A program made the position numbers and the translations under genes. 64,000 bases of DNA from Baylisascaris procyonis (taxonomy: Eukaryota > Nematoda > Chromadorea > Rhabditida > Ascarididae), in NCBI GenBank assembly GCA_037389465.1, contig JAZARR010000175.1, positions 4,588,001 through 4,652,000 on the forward strand, given 5' to 3'. A model generated the notes under the pieces. It had not been told where the DNA came from, did not search any database, and worked only from the letters and a program-made list of their open reading frames with translations. Numbering within the stretch: the first letter of the stretch is position 1; each line of letters begins with the position of its first letter. Positions 13,989 to 27,400 of the stretch are shown piece after piece.

Positions 13989-14810
13989 GATTTAATTGTT
14001 CGAATACAGATCGGCAGGAACCTCAGACGATCGTCAACATTTTCAACGAACAGCATTCAGATGCCACCCGCAACATGTGATGAAGACGGTTTCATCGGTC
14101 GTTCTGAAATTGTTAGAAACTTTTATTAATTTAATTTAATAACAGAAGTTTATACTTAATAATAGAAATAGAAAGTTTTATTCGGGCTCAAGAAAGTGCA
14201 TCAGATTCTCGAAATTAGGTTCAGATGAACCATTAGATTCCCAAACTTTCGAATTCGAGCTGGCCAATTTCAATTCCTTGATTCAACGAGTAAGTCCAGG
14301 AAAAAATACGCAAAAGAAACATGAAATTATGATAATTAAGACCCAAGAGTAGTGGACGGTTTTGATATGGGTACCCTGACGTGCAGTATAAAATGTACAG
14401 AATGAGACAGAGGGAGGGGAGCATTCAATCTTGACTTCTTGGGTGGCATAACGTTCAGTACACATAAGCAAAAATTGTGAAATAATGCGAACTGATGCAC
14501 TGCGAAGTAAAGGATGAGGTGCATATCAGAGGTATGCAGTATCATAGCGGTGTTCTGGAAGAAATACGAGGCTTTATCAATTTATTGATGGTTAAAGTGC
14601 TATAGCTATGCCTCTTGCTTCATTAATGGCTATGATCAATGGCGAAGTTTTTATGCCTGGACTCTGCTCATAAGTATTTTTGAAATTTATGCTCATACTT
14701 GTATTTGTTTTTGGTTTTTTTTTTGATAGTTGTTTTTGCATATCTGTGTTTTCTTTTAATCTTGTGTTTACATATCAAAGCATACCTGCGTGTTTTTAAA
14801 AAGATGTTGG

Positions 14811-14811
<1 letters not shown>

Positions 14812-14856
<45 letters not shown>
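14812..14856. repeat. TA microsatellite
   Basis: An uninterrupted TA/AT dinucleotide run of about 45 bp in the spacer upstream of PI4KA. Confidence 0.95.
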
Positions 14857-14859
<3 letters not shown>

Positions 14860-15636
14860 ACCTGCATAAAGGCAATTACCCACAGAAATGAAATAAACAA
14901 ATAAATATGAATGAAACGTAATATATGGTATATGCCGTAATATATCACATGTGAAAATGGAACAACATTATGCAACTTCAATCCTCACTCAATTCGGTTG
15001 TCCCAGGTTAGCAACTTCATATGCTACTTTCAAAAAAGATCATGGCCATCACCTACCGCACTATGCCCTCAGTATTCCCCATTTCGGCGAAAAGGAAGCA
15101 TCGGGAACGAGGATGAGGAAACCTATAGCCCGCCTTAGAAGAAGGGAAGCACTGGATTGGAGGAGGAAGCCTTCGATTATTCAATGCATGCGGTCCACTT
15201 TGAAGTTTTAGCACTCCACTTGCAGCAACCGCACACTTTGGCTTCCTGACCACCGTGTTTCGTGCTCTCAAAGCGCTAATTTCTTTATATGTTTCCCACT
15301 TCCGAATTTACTGGCTCAGCCAAATTGCCACCCCGTGGCCGGCCACGAATTTCCTCATTCCCAGGGAAACATGCTCGGTAAGGCCCGACTCTAATCCTCA
15401 TTTCGTTCGTTTGTCGAAGGGCTGGTACCACCCCAGTGAATTCAAAAAGTGACCTATGAAAAACCCCTCCATTTACCTGAAGAGGAAAAATTAGCAATAG
15501 CTGTCCCTTCATACTATACAAAATTCCAAGTGACGGCGGGTACTGGGTAGCCTGATCAATCGTTGAAACTATTAATGCTTAAAACGAGTGGATTTTCGAA
15601 TAAATATGAACATAGTTCCATTTTGTTGGGAAAAGA

Positions 15637-15745
15637 GGTTATGGATGGATCAACAACAACTGTCACACATCAAAAACGGGGGGTTATGGACGGATCAATG
15701 ACTGTATATAGGATCAACAACCGTCACGCATCAACACAGATCAAC
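15637..15745. repeat. Two imperfect copies of a ~45-60 bp repeat
   Basis: GGTTATGGATGGATCAAC and GGTTATGGACGGATCAAT begin the two copies. Both continue to a CAACAACTGTCACACATCA-like or CAACCGTCACGCATCA block. The second copy has an extra insert (ACTGTATATAGGATCAA). Confidence 0.5.
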
Positions 15746-18359
15746 TTACACAGCGCTTACGCACGGTACGAACGCCGAACAGGTGTGAGGGGGTCGGCGC
15801 ACTTAGCCAAAAAGAGACGGAGAGAGACCGCGCGCGTCTTCGTCGAGCGACGCGGCACTGGTCACTCTGAAGTAAATCGTCACAATAAATGTGAAAATAT
15901 ACAGTAAGGAAATGAGATTCGAACAACGGATTTCGACGCATTCGAAAGAGCATTAAAAGCTCTATCAGAATCAAAATTAATCTCGGACAAAAACAAGAAC
16001 TTTTCTATAAGATCGATCATTTATATGACGTGCAACTGAGGAAAATTGTATGGTCATCGATAAATCAGAGCTTATAAGTGTGCAAAGGAACAGGATTTGG
16101 TAAGAGTGGCTATGTAACAGTTTTTTAGTTGTGAGCATGTAGTGCGTCGAGTAAAGATAAAATAATAATTTATGTAAGTAAAGATGGAATAATTCATTTC
16201 GGCTCTTTCAGCCATAATCATAGCTGTGAAAGGGGAGAATTCATAACGGATGCGAAATTGACTAAACGTTGTGAAATTGAGTTGTAATAAATTCGAAATT
16301 TGATTTCAAAAGTACAGTAAGAATTTGAGTTTGAGAATGCGTATCGGCTTTTTAACGAGCAAACACTGTGATGAGTGTATCGCATAGTTTAAAATGTTTG
16401 ATTTGTTTCGATTTGATGCCGTTGTATGCGCTGCTCCGATAAGAGGTTATAGTGTTATTTGTGGTTTATTGAAGCGTGTGGTGATGAAAAGGTAGTGGGA
16501 GGTGTGGGGGGAGTGGAGGGGGATGGTTTATCAAGAGATATAGTGTTTTATTGTGATAGTGAACTTTGAACAAAAAGAACGACTTACTTTGAGAATACAG
16601 TGTAAAAATTATCATTCAAGTCCCCCTGCTAGAACTACTATACCCAGATTCCAAGTGCTAGCTGTATTAACGCTTTAGATGTTTTACTTTCGGTTGTTAC
16701 GTGTAACGTTTTATTCTGAATGAATTGTGCATGGGAAAGTAGTATCTTTCACATGTTGCCTACATATATATGCCGCTGAAAAATGTGAGCAAACGTCGGC
16801 TTTGTGCAGGTTAAGTTCATCGCACTGCTTCTGTCATATGCACATTTCTATAAATGATGCAATGAGTTTTTGTGAGGCACTCCTAACGAGGAAAGCTTAA
16901 TATGTCTTCCGAAATCCTCTTGGCCAATCTCTGTGAGGCAAATCAGTGGGTTTTAGAAGCGATCGAGAATTTTTGTATGAGAATAGTTTCATTCTATCTC
17001 AGGCTTCATTATGGATCAAGTTTCTTAAAATCAAACCGTCACATAATTTAATTTGTTGAACTCGCGATGGTGGAAGTAATTAGCATAATAGGATGGAATA
17101 ATGTGTTGTTCGCCTTCTTATTGTTGATTTTGTCGGTCGACGAATTCGGTGTCGGTGTGTGGTTGCTAAAGCGTTTCTGTTATCTCTAGGTTTGACTGTC
17201 ACTTTATTAATGTGTGTCTTGAATACCTTAGTGCGTTCGTCATTTTTATTTATGATCCTTGCTAATATTGTCTTTTGATGTCAAGGGATTACACTTTTGG
17301 AAGAGTGTACAGGTTTCTTCTCGTGGAATCCCATTGAAGTTTTCCTATGTGTCCGTAATAGTAATTTCTAATTTATGTATGCATCGTAATTGCTTGGTCA
17401 TATTAGGAAGCTGCTTTCCAATACTGGACCCCTTGAATAATGCTTCTCTTTGAAGGGGATTATAGGAAAAGAGGCTTGCTTAAAAGTTCCTCTAATTTTC
17501 GCCTAGTTATATGAGGTCGTTTTCTGGCGGCTTCAACATCAGCCATCGATCCCATTATTGTGAAAAATACGCCTTGGGTTTCTAGTCAGGTGCACATAGC
17601 AGTTTTATCTATGTTGGTTTTGATAAAACCATTAGATAGGGTGACCACGCAATCATGTCGTGGGCCCTCTCTCCCTATGCCTGTGAAGTTATTTGAAAAT
17701 TTTTGCTAAGATGAGGCAAGGTGGCTAGGGCACCATTTTCACATATTTGACATGCTTCGATAGCGAAAAGAGAGGTTGGTTTGGTAGCAAGATTTAATTA
17801 CCAGTGCATTCATAAGCGCTCAAGCGCATAAACACACTGAGCTGTCACTTTGTTCGTGACAGCTTTGCCAAGTTTATTTGTGAAAACGGTTCAGGTTATT
17901 GAAATGACGTTCAAAAGTAAAACCAAAATCTATTTTACTTGATCTAGATTTAATTCCTTCGTAACCGCGACTAGACTGAGTTCAGTGCATGACCATGTGA
18001 CGATAGGCCAGTCTCCGTTCCACCCTGGGCTGTGATCAGTCGCCAAATCGGTATCAACTTTGACCTGTTCACCTCTTTAAGGTTATGGTGCTTTCTGTGT
18101 CCACAAGTTGTTGGATTTGGGAAGTGGCAGTTTTTGACAAAGCCATATTATGCTTATATAAGGTGTCCTGGCCGTAATTTGTCATATCATTGGACAAAGC
18201 AACATAATTTATCGTTGAAAACTCTACAACATGTTTTCTTGTTCAATATCATTTTTCTACATCGGCTTGTTCAGCGATTCTTCTAGCAGAACAGTCAATA
18301 CTTTTTATGGTTTCATTGTCTGTTTTAATAGCATTAAGTAGAACACTGTGATAGTGATG

Positions 18360-18415
18360 TTGATTTAGGGTGAGAGAGGACTTGGTTGCTAAAAGGAATA
18401 AGGCAACGATTCACT
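18360..18415 (+). promoter_or_regulatory. Candidate trans-splice acceptor and short 5'UTR of eIF3a
   Basis: TGTTGATTTAG (AG at 18367-18368) is followed by a 47-nt leader without an ATG and then the eIF3a start codon. In nematodes such an unpaired acceptor just upstream of a start is usually a spliced-leader addition site. The leader sequence itself is elsewhere in the genome, so this cannot be proved here. Confidence 0.4.
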
Positions 18416-21400
18416 ATGCCACCGAATTTTTTTCAAAAACCGGAAACGGCCCTTAAACGAGCCCAGGAGTTGATTTCGGTAGGCAAAGAGCTCGATGCCC
18501 TTGAAACTCTTCACGATACCATCAAAGTAAGTTTTATTTAGTAATTTCCTATACGCTTATCACAACCTCTGCGTCTATTTAAAGGCTTAAAAATGAAGTA
18601 CTATGCGGTTGTTCGCAAAACTGATATGGTAGTAGATACGAGCTGTTCACAAGGTACTGGAATCGTTCCTAGAATGCACTTATTTAACACTTCCGTAAGG
18701 ACTGAAAAGAAATAATTCCGGTTTAAGAGCTGGGTTCAAGATCGTTCGGGAAAAGGAGGGAGCTCGGAGTTGTTTTAATTTGGAGCCAGTTGTCGTATCC
18801 ACGCTTTGAGCAGTGGAGAGGGGAGGATGTTCTCTGCTGACTGTTTGTTATTTCCTTACTCTGAATTTCGTCTTTCAGTTGAGCTCACATGTTTCAAAAA
18901 TTATCTTCAGCAGCGTCTTTCCTTTTTTAAAGGCTCGGGCTATTGTTCAAAAAATAACAGGAAATGGATTAATGCCGGTGCTTTAGTGCGGTCTGGCTGA
19001 TAAAAACATTGTGTGGTATGGGCGATAATGTGGAAGAGGGGGGGGGGGCATAAGGTGTAAATCAGTATATTGACTATGTGAGAAGTTATGCGAATGGCAA
19101 ACGGCGACAAGTTTTGCTGTTGATGGAGCAATGAAGTTGAGGTTTTACCGAAAGGCCATGATGGGCAAGGTAGCGCAGGTTCGACAGCAGCTCTGCTGGT
19201 TGCCCTCAATGAGTTAAGATTATTTGAAAGGTAAATGAATTGGGGCATCTGCACTGGTGTAGATATATGTAGAGGTGCAACCATCCCTCAACACTCCAAT
19301 CGCACCACAGTATTTAGCAAATGTTTCATGGGGCACACAGCGTCGTGAACTAAGTGTTTTATATGTAATGAATGCAATATCATGTAATTCAAGTGGTTGT
19401 TGCAGTCGAAACGACATAAGCAATGGACGAAAACGCATGAATTGATAATGTTGAAGCACGTCGAGTTGTGTGTGATGCTACGTCGTCCACATATGGCCAA
19501 AGATGCTCTATTTCAGTATAAAACCCTCACTCAGCAGGTATGATTATGCTATGACGTAATGTTGCTTGTGCACTCTATTTCATTTTCATCTTGTTATATA
19601 TGAATGAATGCTTGAATAGACTTTGCTTCAAATGGTTAGACTAATACAAAAATATGAAATTGCGCAAGAGGCAAATGAAGTTTCTACAGTTCGGGTGATT
19701 ATTTTCTGATCTCTATTTCGGTTGCACGAAGTAAAGCAAGGGAACATATTTGCCAGAAAAAGTACGTCGAAATCGCTGAGTTGCGTGCTAGATAGGAGTT
19801 TATTTATTGAACGTTTGATGAAAATGTTTTCATTCCAACTGGATGTTCACTGTGTTGGGGCCATCTAATACTGCACAGTATTTATTAATTCGCTGTCAAA
19901 TCTTACGTTTTGCTAAAATTTCGGGCACATTTTTACGTTTATTTCGGGTGTCGGCGGTTTTTATTTTGTTTTGTTTTGTTTTTGAAATTTTTGTGAATTA
20001 TATGCTCTGCATTCAGTTAGCTTGATTTGCCTGGTCCCAACGAGATTGTGTCGTTGTGTTCCATAAAGGTACTTGAGTGCTCTATGCTTCCGAATGATCC
20101 TATATTTAGATCAATAAATTCCATATTTATCTATTGATCAGTTTTTGAACGCCAAAGAGCACTGATCCCTAAACTTCTGGTTTAATGAAAGTTATCATTA
20201 ACACGATCAGTTAACTAAAACGGTTTTCACTGTTGTAACAAGATTTCGGCTGCTCGTCGCAGCATTGATTCGGAACTTCCGTTTGTTATCACTTTTGATA
20301 TAAAAGCAAGCAGAGCGGAATTTCTTTCAGATAGCGGTTAAATCTCTGGAGACTGTCATCTTAAAATTCCTCGAGTTAGCTCAACAAAAAACCGAAGAGG
20401 CGCAGAAGACTTCCATTGAAAAGGTCGAAGAAATTGATGATCTTGACCAAGCCGATGCACCCGAGAAGTAGATTTCTCATTTCTTCGCTCTTTGAATCCA
20501 TTCTTCTGTCCTTCTAGAATTTTTTTGAAACGAGCTTTTCAATAAGCGTCGGTGGTAGGATTCGATGAGAAAAAAAAATATAACAAAAAAAATATCCTGA
20601 GCAAACCATGGCATCTTGAAGACATCGTGGGTAATCCCAGCGATTGTACTGTTGTAGAGTCGTTATTTTTGCGTACAAAATGTAGAATAATAGAAGTTTA
20701 AAGTAAAACGAAAGGGAACAGTAAAGCACGCGATCGTAATGATTGGAAAGCGGCGTTAGTTAAACGCAGAGTTGTGGATTTTTCCACGGTCGAAATGCTT
20801 CAGGTGACTAGAGAGTGAAAAAACATTGGGAACTGAGACAAAATCAACAACAAGTTTATTCTGCGTTCTGATGACTCGAAGGGGAAAGGAATTATAAACT
20901 CAATCCAGAACTGAGACTCGCTAAACAACACAAAGCTAAGAGTTCATGGTAAATGACATTGGTTAGAATAAGAGAGCATGCTATATTAAAATGAGCATTA
21001 ACAATTTTGAAATGCAGTATGAAATCTGCTTTAAGGTGCGGATATTCAAATGATTTTAAATAGAAAATACGCAGACAAGTTTCACAAACTGGTAATCCCA
21101 TAGAACTTTTCAAAATGCTGTTTTCATGGAATTTTTTTCGTATGTTTTCTGAAATCTCTTTTTCCGATTTCAGAAAAAGACGACAGAAAGCAACGAACGC
21201 CTCCTCTAAATGTTTAGTGCAAGGATACTAAATTACCTATGAGATGCATTTTGACACCCTAAATGCCCCAGTTACCACTTACAGGGAGTTTTCCAATGCA
21301 GAGATTCATTAACGAACACTCAAATCTCAGTTGAAATTGGCAATAGAAATGGAAATCCTGCAGAACGAGCATTCATCTTTTATGCAACAACAACCATTCC

Positions 21401-24400
21401 CCCCTTTTACGGTGGGCTAGGTGTTCAAAATCACACTGGAGCTGTTTTAAATTTAAGGAGGATCACTGTTCTATCTCTAAATTTTCACATGATTAGCAAA
21501 ATTTTACAAATACTAGTCAAACCATCTATGGCGTCATTCACATGCTCTAGAAATAACGTGGGACCCAGTAGGCTGGCTTGCAGGACACTACTATCGATGC
21601 CATTTGATTAGGAAGGAGATTCGTTAGCTTGAATTCGAAAGCTTTGATCACTGAGAGGATTACGATTCCAGTCTAGAAATTATTCAAAATGCTGTAACAG
21701 AGCAAATAAATGAAAATTTTTCACGGCTCGTAATATCAGATGTCTTGGTGCATTCGTCATACACAATATCAACCTGAATTCGGTCATACAGCGCTAAGAT
21801 CCACTTATTGCTGTAGCTGAACAGCTGAGGAACTGTTTACTCATGTTTATTTGTATTGGCCTTATTGGCAACTTATATGCAGCCAAGTGTAACAAACCAA
21901 TACTTCCAGTTGGTTTAGTAGTGTAGAAATTAGCGCAGTGAGGGGAAACCTTGCATTTATGGCAGCAGTGTTTATTGAAAGATTCATTTCAGCCTGCTTC
22001 TTTCGGCAGTATCTGGCGCTGCAGCTCAGGATCGTATGGATCGCACCGTGCTAAGTCCGTGGCTGCGCTTCCTTTGGGATTCCTACAGAAACTGCCTGGA
22101 CCTTCTTCGCAATAATGCAGTGGTATGTGTTTCCGTGCATTTCTCGTAAAGGGGGCACAGTTTTAGCGTGGAACAGGGGTAGTGTCATGAAAGGATGTAT
22201 TCTTTGCTGGAACCTTCCTTTATGGATTCATCGTGCTGTTTGTCGGAAGTTTTTTATTAGAAAGAGTGCATCCGTTAGTCCTTCTGAAAACATATTGGGG
22301 CATAGAGTTTCAAATGTTTTAGCCAAGTGTTCATAACTATTAAAACGGTATCCGAACTACTGCACTCGTACGTACGATTTCAGATTGAACAACTCTACCA
22401 TCGAATTGCGCGTCAGTCTTTCGAGTTTTGTGCGAAGTATCAGCGGCGTACAGAGTTCCGCAAACTATGCGACCATCTTCGTATGCATCTAAGTCAAATT
22501 CAGAAACATCAACATCTTGCTCATGTGTCAGTTGCTTTGTTGTTTTTTCTTCGTTCAGATTGTGGAGTTTAGGTCGTTCATGTTAATGTTGAGAATTAAG
22601 ACACGAGATTTGCCAGAAGGCATATGCTGGTCCCGGTATACTCATCTTTTGTACAGCAGAGCACATCTTTATTTCTTGCGTTTTTAATTCAGAAAGCGAA
22701 ATGCGTTATGAATATTACCAAATTAATTTTGAAAAGTAATAAAAGCAACTTGAGTACGGTATTCCATTTGTCGTAGCAATCTTTTCTAGGCAACCGGAGG
22801 GGTATTATGAATGGCTTGAAGTTGAAAACCAACTTTTTCAGTTACAGACAATATGTTACATGATTTTTATTGATCTGACCTCGTAACGAAGGTGACTCCA
22901 GAAGTTTCCTATCTGTGCAAATAGTGCATCTTGCTGAAACTCACTTGATGAATAACTTTCTAACAGTTTCATTGTCTACCTATGCATATAAGGTAGGAGG
23001 AGAAAGGTGTTAAGAAGGATTGCAAATTGGTCAGCTGTAGAGAAAGGAATTTCAGTGTGAAACTTAGCAGCGCAGAGTCGTTGACGTTGATGCAGGATAC
23101 GCGTCTCATTCAGCTAGATACGGCTATTCAAATGGAGCTGTGGCAGGAAGCGTACCGCAGTGCGGAGGACGTCCATGGGATGATGCAGCTCAGTAAGGAT
23201 AAGGACAAGCGAATGGTGAAACCTGCCAGCTACGTTAATTATTTCGACAAGGTCTAGTAGGCTTTCATTTTATAATTGTATGTAACATTGCAGGCAGTGG
23301 TGCTGCTACTAGGGGTGATCACAACTGCCGGATTTTAACTACTTTGGCAAGTTCCAGTAGGCTTTCACTTTATAGTTTGTGTCTTACCTTGCAGGCAATG
23401 GTATTACTGCTTAGGATGGTTAGATTGTCAGATATCTCGAAGCACTGTTGTGAATGTGAAGAGAGCCGATAGTTTGCTCGGTGCCTTCCTTCTCCCCTCA
23501 GCCGTTGCTGAGCCAACGGTATATGCTCTGTGATGTTCATCCTAAAACTGTCATGTTATAAAATCATTATCATCGCGAAATTATGCGATGGTGTTGTGTG
23601 TATTACATGGTAAGGTTGATAGAGGGATGTTTCAGGATGAGCAGCAAAGTTAGTTTTTGTTTTCGTCGGGCCGTTTTTGTGAGTATTGTGCGTTTGAGAT
23701 GCATATGCTACCATTTTATGGTACTGCATTGAAAGGAATCGCTGAATGGTTAGGATGAAAGCTGATCTCTAGTAGCCGCATATTCCACCTGATGCCGAAT
23801 GCACCTAAAGCATGCAGTGTAAATTTTGGATAGGTCGATGTGAATTCGTACGTTCAAAAGTCTCCCTCACGTAGCTGTGAGGTGAGTGAAGGAGGCATAA
23901 CAAATACTCGTTCAATTGTGCAAACTGTCCTTTCTGAAGTTTTAATGCCTCTTTGGCTACAGTGAAGCAAAAAGCAAAGTCACCATTGACCTCGTTAGTT
24001 TCAGCGATATGAATTCACGAGATCGCAGTGGAGTACTAATCGATTTCTGTGATGGAAAGGTGTGCTAATTTAAGTGCTGCATCTGATTCTGTTGTATGCG
24101 GCTAGTTAAAATGAACTGTTGGCTTCCAATGAGTTGATAGCGCTGTTTAATTTTGAGTGTGGTTACCGTTCCAGCAGCTATTATTGGCTATTTGACAAAA
24201 TATAAAAAATAATAGTGCACGCTTGCTGGCACCGATCTGTAATGATTTCTCGAAAAGCGAAGATTTTTTTTAGCTAGCACTGGTGTTCTGGAAGGCAGGC
24301 AACCGTTTATTTCATGCGGCAGCCCTTCTACAGAAGTTCATTATCTACAAGGATATGAAAAAGACGTTCAGTTCTGAAGAGGCTACCGATCAGGCGACAC

Positions 24401-27400
24401 GTGTTTTGCTTGCCACGTTATCGATTCCAGATGGCGCTGATAAACCATCCGACTTGACAAGACATCTGGATATCGAAGAACAACACATCGCAAACATGCG
24501 GTGCGTTTGGTGTTCGTGTGATGAGAGAGGCCAGAAAAGGGAGGGGAGTGCGTGAAGAAGGTGAAGAGGGGAAGGGTGATGGATCTTGAGAAGCTCCGGT
24601 AGCGGGCCCTAAGAAGCAAGATAGTAGTTTTGTATTATGCGTTTTATTTTTAGTTGCCTGTTATTGCTAAATCACATTGGGAAAGCACTTTACAACAAGA
24701 TGTTCTATGCGTACCTGGCTTGTGTATGAATTTATCGGATTTCTTCAACTGGGGAACTGCTGGAGCTGAAGTGAGTATGAATTTGGATGGGCATGCTGCG
24801 TATCATAAACTGCCCAGATTTCTAATTTGTGCAGTGGTTTCTAAAGAGGCAGTTGACTGCACTTGCAAATTTGCATACATTTTACGGCTCAAGTCGTACG
24901 TTGCAATGGGACGAGTTGGAAAATCTAAATTTTCATGCAAATTGCCAACGGGTTTTAACCGCATCCGATCAAAAAGGTGCATTATTGGGTTTTATTTTTT
25001 GACAGTATATGATATTTGATTACAAAAGGAGCATATCATGCTACTCGTTGGGGCAGGCATGTCAACTAAAAGCTGCCGAACTACTTTCTTATATTTCTTT
25101 CGCATGTTTTAGTTCACTGCGATCTGAATACATGGTCGTGATGATATGCTTACATGCAATAGCAAATATTTCTGTAAAGAATAACCGATTCGTTGATATC
25201 GAGCCAATGTTCTTCCTTGCAGAATTACACCATTCTCGAGGTGAATATGTTCGTATATAGGGTGCGCTTGTTTTCGTCTATGCGAACGACTTCTGTATTA
25301 AATAGATTGATACGTTTTTTAGCTTGCTTCGAAGGTTTGGGAGTATATTTAATTACTGTTGAGAGATGAGATTTCCAATTCTGTTCGACTATGTTGCCCA
25401 GCTGTGTGCTTTTATAGATTTGCATTTGCAAAACGCATTATGCCGACATTTTGCCTGTATGCATGTTTGTATGTATGCGAGCTGTGTTAATCCGACTAGT
25501 TCCTAGTTCAGAAACCGTTGAAGCTGTAGTTTGTAAATTTTGGTGAACTTAGTCTGCGCCACAGGAAGACATCCTTCATCGTATTCATCACTGACCCGTC
25601 TTCATCAGAATAACTTAAAGGACTTAAACGTGTCGAAAATTTGCCTGCACTCTACAGTCAACAATAGGACTGCTTGTTATCGCGGGTAAAAGCGAGTTTT
25701 CTTGGGAAGGGGAGGAGTTTATACGGGCGTTTGGATCATTTAAAATGTGGAGGCTTGTGTTTCTTTTTTATACTATTTGTTCGTTATATGAGCGGAATAG
25801 AGAGGTCATGTAACCATAACTGCACTCTCATAATTCCCAACCTGTTCTACAGCAGTAGGGTACATCTAAGAAGTGTGCAATTGTTGCGCATAACTTTTTC
25901 GTAGTGTGCAGCCAATTCTCGCAGTTGGGGATTATGCTTTTATATCCTTACTGTGATGAACATTTATTCCTTTCGTGCACTATCTTCCAAGCGACCTCTT
26001 GATGATTATGTGGCTTATGTTACCACAATTGTCTGTCCACTAATTTTTTATTTACAGTTTGCTATCGAATTTGCTGCGTCTGCCTATAGCACCTTCTCGT
26101 GCGGGAATCCTGAAAGAGATCGGCCGACTCAATATTCCCGAGATCGCTATCGAAAATGCAAGAAATCTATATCAGTTGGTTTTTGTTGAACATTTATTGC
26201 GTTGTGCTTTTTATGATCGAATTATCAGTTCAGTAGACAATAACTGTGCTAATCAAGAGTACAAATCGTTAACATTGCACCATTTCGTCACGCTTCTTAT
26301 CATCCTCGAAAGAAGCGGTGTTTCAGTGTGCAAAAATATGTTTGGGCAACCGGGTTTAACGGATTACCGTTGTGGAAGACGTTATTGTTATTGTCCAGAC
26401 AATCGTGCTAACATTTCCTTGTGGTAAGAAATTAATGTTTTCCTTTCATATGTTTATCATCTCTTCTAATAAGAAGCATATTTGTTTGCACTGTGGGTGT
26501 GCTGTAGGCTTTTCCCAATAATGTTTAGGTTTTCTTAAAAGTTGCTTTTCCGGCTGAAGAATTTATGCAAAGGATCTTCTTCTTATTGTAGTAAAATCAT
26601 TTTTTCTTGCAAAACAATGTTTTTTTTTCTGCCTTGTTTGGGATTTAGCACTGATCTGCCTAAGTCAAGCAAAACGAGATGTAAAAGCAGTAGCACTTAT
26701 TATTTGAGTTGAAAAAAGTCAGTTTTTATGTACATCATGCTTTCTTAGGCGGATATGACTTTGTAGATGTACTGCGCTCTGTGTCTTTGCACGCCGTTGA
26801 ACATTTTCAGAGCTTTATGGCTTTACGGTTTCTCTTCTTCCCTCTTGCGAGGTCGGGAACTTGCACTGGGGATAGAAGCTCGAATCGAAATTCTGCCGTT
26901 AGTAAACAAGCTTATGTTCTACTTGCAGTCAGCTGGAATGTCATTTCGCGCCACTTCGTCTCGCGAGTCAGGTGGAGTTGCAGCTGGAGAAGATTATGGC
27001 GCTTGAGAAATCTGACTACAAACAGTATGTGGACGCACTACGGGGCGTGACGGCAACGAAAGTCGTCAAACAAATATCGCTGATTTACGATACACTCTCG
27101 ATGGAACGTGTGCGCAAGGTCATTCCATTCTACAATGAAGTCGAGCTCGAGCGCTTCCTTGTTGATATTGCGAAGCATCGATACGTCAAGGTATGTTTTC
27201 GTTTTATTCTTTGGCAAGTAATGAAGTCAGCTGAATAATATGGTAAACTGTTAATGCTGTGCACTCGTAGAAAAGTGAATAGGGTTTATTTATGTCGAAA
27301 TTGTTCACAGCGAACAAGGAAGAATTGAAGCGGGAAAAATAAGCGGCTTCAGGATGACGCAGTTTGATTAAGGGGCAATTTTATAGAGTAATGACAACAG

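Larger units (their letters stand above)
13989..18415. promoter_or_regulatory. Divergent spacer between PI4KA and eIF3a
   Basis: This 4.4 kb stretch separates two genes transcribed away from each other, so it should contain both promoters. On the PI4KA side a good acceptor (AATTTCAG, AG at 14105-14104) lies 115 nt upstream of the start codon and could be a trans-splice site or the end of a 5'UTR intron; short upstream ATGs lie between. On the eIF3a side TTGATTTAG (AG at 18367-18368) is a candidate trans-splice acceptor 47 nt before the ATG. The rest holds a TA microsatellite, a GC-richer block near 15.0-15.5 kb and imperfect repeats near 15.65 kb. The stretch from 16 to 18 kb is T- and G-rich on the plus strand with no supported gene. 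No TATA box or motif could be assigned with confidence. Confidence 0.5.

Noticed and set aside
15053..15521. Overlapping open frames on both strands in the GC-richer block near 15 kb
   Set aside because: No splice sites or recognisable protein in any frame. More likely a repeat or chance openness from base composition.
26709..26932. Open frames just upstream of eIF3a exon 9, extending into it in other frames
   Set aside because: The acceptor at 26931-26932 joins exon 8 to exon 9 in phase 0 and gives [13 protein letters not shown], matching human eIF3a. The upstream text is intron.
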